Assembly: GCA_016931365.1 (NCBI GenBank)
Contig: JAFGEY010000090.1
Span: 1-6,080, forward strand
Reading direction: 5' to 3'
Length of the DNA: 6,080 nucleotides
From: Anaerolineae bacterium
GTDB lineage: Bacteria > Chloroflexota > Anaerolineae > JAFGEY01
In this document: piece by piece, positions 1 through 6,080 of the stretch
Position numbering within the stretch: the first letter of the stretch is position 1
How the letters are laid out: every line of letters starts with the position of its first letter
Translations under genes and position numbers: made by a program
The notes under the pieces: model-generated
Told to the model about the DNA's origin: nothing
Seen by the model: the letters and a program-made list of their open reading frames with translations, nothing else
Databases searched by the model: none

Positions 1-844
<844 letters not shown>

Positions 845-857
845 CTCAAAGCGGAAG

Positions 858-879
858 CGCAGTCATTAACAGAACTGCG
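858..879 (+). other. Weak stem-loop in the CMD-esterase gap
   Basis: The 96-base gap 845-940 contains cgcagt (858-863) and its exact reverse complement actgcg (874-879), with a 10-base loop. No run of T follows, so it is not a standard intrinsic terminator. It could be a processing or attenuation element, or chance. No convincing -35/-10 pair is visible in the gap. The rest of the gap holds only the purine-rich stretch (gaggg, 925-929) that probably serves the esterase start at 941. Confidence 0.25.
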
Positions 880-940
880 GGCTATGCCGGCCAAGAATAC
901 TGAAAGCCACCAAGGGGATGGATAGAGGGAAAATTTCAGC

Positions 941-2488
941 ATGGATTTTATAGAAACAGAAACAGCGCATGGCAAGATAAGGGGTAGCAGAAAAGCAGGG
1001 GTCAACATATTCAAAGGGATACCCTATGCCGGCCAGGTTTCAGGCGCGTACAGATTCCGCCGGCCGGCCAAGCTCCAGCCTTGGACAGGCGTGCGAGATG
1101 CCCTTGAGCTTGGCCCGCCTGCCATTCAGCCGCCCCGGCAAAATGAACCCGATCCGGCTGAGGATTGCCTATTTCTCAATATATGGACGCCGGCCAACGA
1201 CGATGAGAAGCGACCGGTCATGTTCTATAGCCATGGCGGCGGTTTTGTCATTGGCTCTGGCGGATCTCCCCTTCAGGATGGGGCCAATCTGGCGCGCAAC
1301 TTTGATGTCGTGGTCGTGCAGCCGAATCATCGCCTGGGGCTGCTGGGCTTTCTCTTTCTTGAGGAACTGGCCGGACCAGACTATGCTGGCTCGGGCAATC
1401 AGGGCATTCTGGATATTGCCCTGGCTCTGGCCTGGGTGAATGAGAACATCGCTGCCTTTGGCGGCGACCCTGACAACGTGATGATTTTTGGAGAGTCAGG
1501 GGGAGGGGCCAAGACTTCCTGTCTGTATGCCATGCCTAAAGCTGCCTCCTATTTCAACAAGGCGTCCATTGAAAGCGGGCCGGGTGTCAGAATGGTTACC
1601 CCCGATCTGGCAGCCGCGACAACCCGTCAAGTGCTCACAGCATTGGATATTGCCCCGAACAACTGGCGGAAACTTGCACAAGTTCCTGCGGCCACACTGC
1701 TAGATGTCCAGTCGCAATTCCCCCCTGTGCCGCCCCACCAGCGCAAGCGTCGGAATGGCGAACGGAGTGAACCAAGCCGGGGTGGCTTTGGCCCGGTGGT
1801 TGATGGCTATGTTCTTCTTGTCCATCCTTTTGATCCGACCGCTCCGGCTATATCAAGCCACAAACCACTTATGGTGGGTTGGAACGAGGACGAGTACACC
1901 TTTTTTGCCTGGGAGCGAGGGGATCTATCCGCATTCAAACTGGATTTTGCCGAACTGCCGGAAAAACTCGAGCCACAGTTGGGCGCGGATGCACAGCAAG
2001 TTGTGGCGACCTATCGCCAAACCATGCCCGACGCTTCCGCCCCGGACATTTTCGTTGCGATATCTTCCATTATGATGATGGGGTTGGGATCCATTGAAAT
2101 CGCCGAAAAGAAGGCGCTTCAGGGTGATGCACCAGTTTATCTGTACAACTTCTGTTACAAATCAGAGCAGGAAATCCCCGGCACAGGTTATGCCCTGGGT
2201 ACGCCTCACGCCATGGATATTTCCTTCAAATTTAACAACGAAACGCCGACTAGTCCGCCTGGCTTTCTGTCTGGCACCAACCCCGACCGTTTTATCGCCT
2301 CGCACAAGATGGCCGAGTTGTGGGCAACCTTTGCTCGCACTGGCAAACCAGCAGCCGCCGATGTGCCGGAATGGCCAGCCTATACCATGGCAGAGCGAGC
2401 CACCATGCGTATTGATACAGAATGCGAGGTCATTCTCAATAGATTCAGCCAAGAACTTGCCATGTGGCGGGCAATTGGAAGGCTATAG
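941..2488 (+). CDS. Type-B carboxylesterase (para-nitrobenzyl-esterase-like), 515 aa
   Basis: Alpha/beta-hydrolase that cleaves carboxylic esters; full length for bacterial type-B esterases (about 490-520 aa). Visible in order: the family N-terminus with FKGIPYA (24-30), EDCLFLNIWTP (74-84), oxyanion-hole HGGGF (98-102), NHRLGLLGF (129-137), the block GNQGILD through FGGDPDNVMIFGESGGG (152-189) with nucleophile S186, FGPVVDG (283-289), the acid in GWNEDE (E318 by position) and the catalytic His in GTPHAMD (H423). The triad therefore looks intact. There is no signal peptide or membrane segment, so a cytoplasmic location is expected. A basic, probably exposed stretch, HQRKRRNGERSEPSR, occupies 266-280 just before FGPVVDG. 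The ATG at 941 is preceded by gaggg at 925-929, 11 bases away, a modest ribosome binding site. Only 18 bases separate its stop from the rhamnosidase-like gene, so the two are probably co-transcribed. Natural substrate unknown; an acylated glycoside is a context-based guess. Confidence 0.95.
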   Translation: MDFIETETAHGKIRGSRKAGVNIFKGIPYAGQVSGAYRFRRPAKLQPWTGVRDALELGPPAIQPPRQNEPDPAEDCLFLNIWTPANDDEKRPVMFYSHGGGFVIGSGGSPLQDGANLARNFDVVVVQPNHRLGLLGFLFLEELAGPDYAGSGNQGILDIALALAWVNENIAAFGGDPDNVMIFGESGGGAKTSCLYAMPKAASYFNKASIESGPGVRMVTPDLAAATTRQVLTALDIAPNNWRKLAQVPAATLLDVQSQFPPVPPHQRKRRNGERSEPSRGGFGPVVDGYVLLVHPFDPTAPAISSHKPLMVGWNEDEYTFFAWERGDLSAFKLDFAELPEKLEPQLGADAQQVVATYRQTMPDASAPDIFVAISSIMMMGLGSIEIAEKKALQGDAPVYLYNFCYKSEQEIPGTGYALGTPHAMDISFKFNNETPTSPPGFLSGTNPDRFIASHKMAELWATFARTGKPAAADVPEWPAYTMAERATMRIDTECEVILNRFSQELAMWRAIGRL

Positions 2489-2497
2489 AAGCTATAG
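2483..2497 (+). repeat. Duplicated palindrome ctatag across the esterase stop and next ribosome binding site
   Basis: The self-complementary hexamer ctatag occurs at 2483-2488 and again at 2492-2497, separated by aag. The first copy contains the esterase TAG stop. The second runs into the first two bases of the aggaggt ribosome binding site. The copies could pair as a short 6-bp hairpin. It may be chance: the stem is short and AT-rich and the loop is only three bases. Confidence 0.35.
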
Positions 2498-2502
2498 GAG
2501 GT
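2496..2502 (+). promoter_or_regulatory. Strong Shine-Dalgarno for the GH78-like gene
   Basis: The sequence aggaggt is a near-perfect anti-16S match ending 4 bases before the ATG at 2507. It fixes that start and suggests well-expressed, independently initiated translation within the esterase-glycosidase transcript. The 4-base spacing is slightly short of the usual 5-9. Confidence 0.85.
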
Positions 2503-2506
2503 TAGC

Positions 2507-4894
2507 ATGAAGGTTTTACTGGATCATAACCCACTGTCGCCGAGCAACGCCGCGCCTGCCGATTTTCGTGCGGTCTATCGCACCCGTCCGGCCTGGATTA
2601 CACCGAGCCAACCGCACTCTCTGCCTGAAGTGACGGCTTACCGCCTACAATTCGACCTGCCGCAAGCCGCTGCGATCCGCGCGCATGTCAGCGCGGATGA
2701 GCGCTACTTGCTATATGTGGACGGGCAGTCCGTGGGACGCGGTCCGGAACGTGGATCGGACCGCGCTTGGTTCTATGAGACCTATGACCTGGTCCTGGCG
2801 ACCGGGCCGCACACACTGGTAGCGCTGGTCTGGCGGCTGGGTGAGATCGGCCCGCTGGCGCAGGTGAGCCTGGCGGGCGGCTTTCTGCTGGAGGCCAAAG
2901 ACCCCCATGGCGAGCTGCTCTCCACCAAGTCAGCCGCCTGGGAGACCAGGCCGGTGAACGGGATCGGGTTTAGCATGCCGTCGGGGAGGCGAATGGCCTG
3001 GTTCGTCGAGCCGATCCAGACGACAGATGGCACGGCCTATCCCTGGGGTATTGAACTGGGCCAGGGCGAGGGGTGGGAGCCGGCCACAGCACGGCGTGAG
3101 GATGTTGCTTTCCCATTTGGCATCCGGCCAGTGCACGTGCTTCGCCCTGCTCTGCTGCCTGCCCAAATGTCTGCGCCACGTCGTGCCGGGCGTGTGCGCT
3201 ATGTGTCCGGTGCAGCCTGGAGCGATCCGCAGTCTGTCGCCGTCGTCGCGGATGCCAGCCTGCCTGCGGAAGCAGACGCCTGGCAGTCCTTGCTGGACGA
3301 ATCGACGCCGCTGGTAATTCCACCACATACGCACCGCCAGGTCGTGATCGATCTGGAGCAGTATGTCTGCGCTTACCCGCAGGTGCAGTTGTCCGGTGGC
3401 GGCGGCAGCAGCCTTACCATAGGCTGGGCTGAGGCGCTTTACCTGGACGATTCCGGGAGGAAAAAAGGGCAGCGTGACGGGGTGGCGGGGCGGACGTTCA
3501 TCGCGACATGCCGCGATGTCATCCTGGCGGACGGCGGCACGCAGCGGCAGTTTGAGCCTCTGTGGTGGCGGGCTGGACGATTTGTCGATCTGTTGATCGA
3601 AACTGGGGATCAGCCTTTGACCCTTGAACGGTTTGGCCTGCTGGAGACGCGCTACCCGCTCGAGATGGAGAGCCGCTTTAGCAGCAGCGAACCACGCCTG
3701 GATGCAGTGGTGCCTGTGGCTTTGCGCGGCCTGCAGATGTGTGCGCACGAGACCTACATGGACTGCCCCTACTATGAACAGATGATGTATGTCGGCGATT
3801 CCCGCCTGGAAGCGCTGACGACCTATGCGATCAATACCGATGACCGCTTGCCGCGTAAATCAACGCTCCTCTTTGGGTTATCGCGCCTGCCGGACGGGCT
3901 GACCCAGGCACGCTATCCTGGCCGCGACGTGCAGGTGATTCCGCCGTTTGCGCTGTGGTGGATCGGGATGGTCTATGACTATGCCCTCTGGCGCGGCGAC
4001 CGGGCTTTTATTGCCCAACTGCTACCGGGCGTACGTGCCGTGCTAGATGGATTTCTGGCGTATGTCGATCAGAAGAACTTGTTGCAGGCTCCGAACGGCT
4101 GGAATTTTGCGGATTGGATCTCGGATTGGCCATTGGGTGTCCCGCCGGATGGCTTTAACGGATTCAGTGGGCTGCTCAACTGGCATCTGATCTACACCTT
4201 GGGGCTGGCGGCCCGCCTGGAGGAATGGGCGGGTGAGCGTTTGTCTGCTCAGCGCTGGCAGGGCTGGCGCGATGCGCTCGCCACGGCATCCAAGGATGTC
4301 TTTTGGGATAAAGCACGCGGGCTCTTTGCCGATGACCAGGCGCACACGTGCTTTTCCGAGCACTCCCAGTGCCTGGCACTGCTTTCTGGCACGCTGGAGG
4401 GCGAACAATACGCCCGCACGGCTCAGAACCTGCTCGGTGACGCATCCCTGACTCGAACGACGATATATTTCACCCACTATTTGTTTGAAACCTACCGCTT
4501 GCTGAACCAGCCAGCAGCGTTTTTCGAACGCATGGGGCTATGGTTTGACCTGCCAGGACAGGGCTTTAAAACCACTCCGGAACAGCCTGAGCCGTCGCGA
4601 TCTGACTGCCATGGCTGGGGTGCGCATCCGCTGTACCACTTTTTTGCCAGCCTGTTGGGCATACGCCCGACCTCGTTTGGTTTCGATCACGTCGAGATTG
4701 CGCCTATGCCCGGCCACTTGACGAGCCTGTCTGGTGAGATGGTCCACCCGCGCGGACGGATCGAGGCGGACCTGTACTTTGAAAATGGTCATGTGCGCGG
4801 AAACGTGTCTCTGCCTGCTGGTTTGAGCGGAGTGTTCTGCTACTCTGGAAAAACACTGGATTTAAAGCCCGGCCCGCAACCAATTGAGCTTTGA
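2507..4894 (+). CDS. GH78 alpha-L-rhamnosidase-like glycoside hydrolase, DCPYYEQ type, 795 aa
   Basis: Predicted inverting glycosidase releasing terminal alpha-L-rhamnose. Apparent layout: N-terminal beta-sandwich (about 20-150, with SADERYLLYVDGQSVGRGPE at 62-81, typical of rhamnosidase N-domains), a second beta-rich region (about 150-385, with FEPLWWRAGRFVDL at 349-362), an (alpha/alpha)6 catalytic barrel (about 390-715) and a C-terminal beta domain (about 720-795). The key motif YMDCPYYEQMMYVGDSR (417-433) replaces the classical DCPQRDERLGWTGD; E424 is the best candidate general acid. Also seen are NFADWISDW (533-541) and RSDCHGWGAHPLY (698-710), followed by GIRP, usual for this variant. 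There is no signal peptide, so it is probably intracellular and acts on imported saccharides or glycosides. It follows the esterase by 18 bases with a strong ribosome binding site. Base composition is visibly more G+C-rich than in the flanking reductase and flavodoxin genes. Exact substrate is uncertain, because variants of this type are mostly uncharacterised and other deoxy-sugars or uronides are possible. Confidence 0.85.
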   Translation: MKVLLDHNPLSPSNAAPADFRAVYRTRPAWITPSQPHSLPEVTAYRLQFDLPQAAAIRAHVSADERYLLYVDGQSVGRGPERGSDRAWFYETYDLVLATGPHTLVALVWRLGEIGPLAQVSLAGGFLLEAKDPHGELLSTKSAAWETRPVNGIGFSMPSGRRMAWFVEPIQTTDGTAYPWGIELGQGEGWEPATARREDVAFPFGIRPVHVLRPALLPAQMSAPRRAGRVRYVSGAAWSDPQSVAVVADASLPAEADAWQSLLDESTPLVIPPHTHRQVVIDLEQYVCAYPQVQLSGGGGSSLTIGWAEALYLDDSGRKKGQRDGVAGRTFIATCRDVILADGGTQRQFEPLWWRAGRFVDLLIETGDQPLTLERFGLLETRYPLEMESRFSSSEPRLDAVVPVALRGLQMCAHETYMDCPYYEQMMYVGDSRLEALTTYAINTDDRLPRKSTLLFGLSRLPDGLTQARYPGRDVQVIPPFALWWIGMVYDYALWRGDRAFIAQLLPGVRAVLDGFLAYVDQKNLLQAPNGWNFADWISDWPLGVPPDGFNGFSGLLNWHLIYTLGLAARLEEWAGERLSAQRWQGWRDALATASKDVFWDKARGLFADDQAHTCFSEHSQCLALLSGTLEGEQYARTAQNLLGDASLTRTTIYFTHYLFETYRLLNQPAAFFERMGLWFDLPGQGFKTTPEQPEPSRSDCHGWGAHPLYHFFASLLGIRPTSFGFDHVEIAPMPGHLTSLSGEMVHPRGRIEADLYFENGHVRGNVSLPAGLSGVFCYSGKTLDLKPGPQPIEL

Positions 4895-4960
4895 TTGACG
4901 ACCAGATCCGGGCGCTTGGCCAGAGTTGATTTGGTTGAAGAAAAGGAGATTTGAATAGAT

Positions 4961-4966
4961 AGGTGA
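4961..4966 (+). promoter_or_regulatory. Ribosome binding site deciding the flavodoxin start
   Basis: The sequence aggtga lies 5 bases before the ATG at 4972, a good match and spacing. An in-frame GTG at 4963 overlaps it and could instead use aaaaggagat (4941-4950), which would add three residues (M-I-N). The ATG is preferred because it gives the usual flavodoxin N-terminus and the better spacing. The rest of the 77-base gap (4895-4971) shows no clear terminator or promoter. Confidence 0.6.
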
Positions 4967-4971
4967 TAAAT

Positions 4972-5457
4972 ATGGCTGAACGTATACTTGTTGTATATTT
5001 TTCTCATTCAGGAAACACTCATAAAATCGCTACTCTCATTCACCAGGAGGTTGGCGGAGCCATTCACGAGATACAGCCAAAAGTGCCGTATCCCAATTCG
5101 TACAATGCGGTTGTGGATCAGGCAAAAAAAGAAATACAGGCGGGGTATAAACCTGCATTACAATCAACACTCGATCGCATTGAAGCGTACGACACGATTT
5201 TTGTCGGTTCGCCGAATTGGTGGAGTACAATAGCGCCCCCGGTTGCCACTTTTCTATCGGAATACGATCTGTCCGGAAAAACTATCGTGCCGTTTTGCAC
5301 GCACGGCGGGGGCGGATTGGGGAGAATCGGTCGAGATATTGCCGGGATGTGTCCTCGGTCAACCGTCTTGCGCTGTTTTGGAATCTATGGCAGTGGAGCA
5401 GGGAACGCGCAAGCCGAGGTGTCCGTGTGGCTGCGACAAATAGGAGTGGCACAATGA
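4972..5457 (+). CDS. Flavodoxin (short-chain, FMN-binding), 161 aa
   Basis: Soluble FMN protein that carries electrons between redox enzymes. The first strand ILVVYFSHSGNTHKIA (5-20) ends in the FMN-phosphate loop S-H-S-G-N-T (11-16). TIFVGSPNWWSTIAPPV (75-91) supplies the second FMN-binding loop with aromatic residues W83/W84, and TIVPFCTHGGGGLGRIG (104-120) the third. Length and the THGGGG loop match small flavodoxins often found in operons with aldo/keto reductases, alongside classical electron-transfer ones. An alternative GTG start at 4963 would give 164 aa. The stop TGA (5455-5457) overlaps the next ATG (5454-5456) as ATGA, so translation is coupled and a functional link to that reductase is likely. 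Its first half is clearly more A+T-rich than the genes on either side, which hints at separate acquisition. It could act as an NAD(P)H-quinone or aldehyde-linked flavoprotein rather than a classical flavodoxin. Confidence 0.93.
   Translation: MAERILVVYFSHSGNTHKIATLIHQEVGGAIHEIQPKVPYPNSYNAVVDQAKKEIQAGYKPALQSTLDRIEAYDTIFVGSPNWWSTIAPPVATFLSEYDLSGKTIVPFCTHGGGGLGRIGRDIAGMCPRSTVLRCFGIYGSGAGNAQAEVSVWLRQIGVAQ
5442..5446 (+). promoter_or_regulatory. Ribosome binding site of the 3' aldo/keto reductase
   Basis: The sequence aggag lies inside the end of the flavodoxin gene, 7 bases before the ATG at 5454. It supports that start and shows the overlapping gene can initiate on its own as well as by coupling. 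Confidence 0.75.
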
Positions 5458-6080
5458 TCTACAAACCGTTTCACGATCTGAACCTTTCACGACTTGGCAT
5501 GGGCAATATGCGTCTGCCCACCGTCGGAGAACGCGGCCCAATCGACGAGGCCAAGGCCAGGGCGATGATCGAATACGCCTACGCGCATGGGGTCAACTAT
5601 TTCGACACCGCCTATATGTACCACGGCGGCGAATCGGAAAGGTTCGTGGGCCAGGTGCTCCATCAGTATCCCCGTGCAAGCTGGCATTTGGCCTCCAAAA
5701 TGCCGGGCCACATGATGCGCTACAGCAATGGCAAGCTGGAATTGGTAGGGTATCTGAGCGGACTCAAGCTGGCCTCGCCGGCCGACATCTTTGAAGCGCA
5801 GTTGGAGAAATGCGGCGTGGACTATTTCGACTTGTATCTGCTGCACAACCTCTGCGAGACGGCTTATGATTTTTACACGGACGAGGATTTAGGCGTCGTC
5901 GAGTACCTGCTGGCGCAAAAGAAGGCCGGTCGCATCCGTCACCTGGGCTTTTCCGCCCACGCGCGGGCCGAGACCATTGACAAATTTCTGAACTGGAAGG
6001 ACTGCTTTGAGTTCGTCCAGATCCAGCTCAATTACCTGGACTGGACCCTGCAGGACGCCAAGCGGAAATACGAGGTCATC
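5454..6080 (+). CDS. Aldo/keto reductase, probable 4Fe-4S-containing type, 3'-truncated by the window edge
   Basis: NAD(P)H-linked oxidoreductase with an AKR TIM barrel. The frame is open to the last base, giving 209 residues of a protein that in its family is usually about 370-400 aa. The full catalytic tetrad is visible: D51 and Y56 in YFDTAYMYHGGESE (49-62), K82 in LASKMPG (79-85) and H131 in DLYLLHN (126-132). These are followed by GRIRHLGFSAHA (159-170) and VQIQLNYLDW (188-197). The N-terminus MIYKPFHDLNLSRLGMGNMRLP and the SPADIFEAQLEKCGVDYFDLYLLHN stretch match the AKR group whose members commonly end in a CxxCxxC-type ferredoxin-like domain; that part would lie beyond the window and is not seen. 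The start ATG overlaps the flavodoxin stop by 4 bases and has aggag 7 bases upstream. It is from a different AKR subgroup than the one at 1-528. The flavodoxin may exchange electrons with its Fe-S centre (inference). Substrate unknown. Confidence 0.92.
   Translation, partial: MIYKPFHDLNLSRLGMGNMRLPTVGERGPIDEAKARAMIEYAYAHGVNYFDTAYMYHGGESERFVGQVLHQYPRASWHLASKMPGHMMRYSNGKLELVGYLSGLKLASPADIFEAQLEKCGVDYFDLYLLHNLCETAYDFYTDEDLGVVEYLLAQKKAGRIRHLGFSAHARAETIDKFLNWKDCFEFVQIQLNYLDWTLQDAKRKYEVI

Noticed and set aside
858..879. Stem-loop considered as a transcription terminator after the CMD-family gene
   Set aside because: Only a 6-bp stem with a 10-base loop and no following T-run, so it does not meet the pattern of an intrinsic terminator; kept only as a weak structure.
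884..925. Possible 13-residue leader ORF (ATG at 884, TAG at 923) before the esterase
   Set aside because: No good ribosome binding site, no runs of regulatory codons and no attenuator-terminator after it; easily chance.
1026..1439. Open frame of 137 codons in the +1-shifted frame of the esterase
   Set aside because: Lies fully inside the esterase, which shows conserved motifs across the same bases; no ribosome binding site or recognisable domain.
2094..2510. 138-codon open frame overlapping the esterase end and GH78 start
   Set aside because: The translation is low in family-like signal and the true frames on both sides are well supported.
2930..3748. Long antisense open frame (272 codons) inside the GH78-like gene
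   Set aside because: It is a mirror of a G+C-rich coding region; its translation is rich in Arg, Pro and His with no recognisable domain, and the sense strand has clear motifs over the whole span.
4895..4961. Promoter-like ttgacg (4895-4900) and tagata (4956-4961) upstream of the flavodoxin
   Set aside because: The two hexamers are far too distant to form one promoter, and no acceptable -10 box lies 16-18 bases after ttgacg.

Overview
The window holds six protein-coding genes, all on the + strand. It is dense bacterial accessory-metabolism DNA with short gaps or small overlaps between genes and mostly good Shine-Dalgarno sequences. The first and last genes are cut by the window edges. I see no tRNA, rRNA, CRISPR array, transposase, integrase or convincing intrinsic terminator. 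The host cannot be fixed from sequence alone. Base composition is moderate to high and patchy, and the gene types (intracellular GH78 glycosidase, flavodoxin, Fe-S-type aldo/keto reductase) would fit a plant-polymer-degrading, perhaps anaerobic, bacterium of the Chloroflexota or Bacillota kind. This is a guess, not a finding.

Layout. (1) 1-528: C-terminal two thirds of an NADPH-type aldo/keto reductase, overlapping by 8 bases (2) 521-844, a small cysteine-free carboxymuconolactone-decarboxylase-family protein. (3) After 96 bases with only a weak stem-loop, 941-2488 encodes a type-B carboxylesterase with a complete Ser-Glu-His triad. (4) After 18 bases carrying a strong ribosome binding site, 2507-4894 encodes a GH78 alpha-L-rhamnosidase-like enzyme of the DCPYYEQ type. 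(5) After 77 bases, 4972-5457 encodes a short-chain flavodoxin, whose stop overlaps by 4 bases the start of (6) 5454-6080 and beyond, the N-terminal half of a second, different aldo/keto reductase of the kind that often carries a C-terminal 4Fe-4S domain.

How the parts may work together. Esterase and rhamnosidase lack signal peptides, so both probably act in the cytoplasm. Removing acyl groups and then rhamnose from an imported glycoside is a reasonable reading. The two reductases, the flavodoxin and the CMD-family protein would then handle redox steps on the released sugar or aglycone. Co-orientation and spacing support joint transcription of at least 1-844, 941-4894 and 4972-6080; whether all six form one operon is open. 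The pathway is inference; the enzyme families are well supported.
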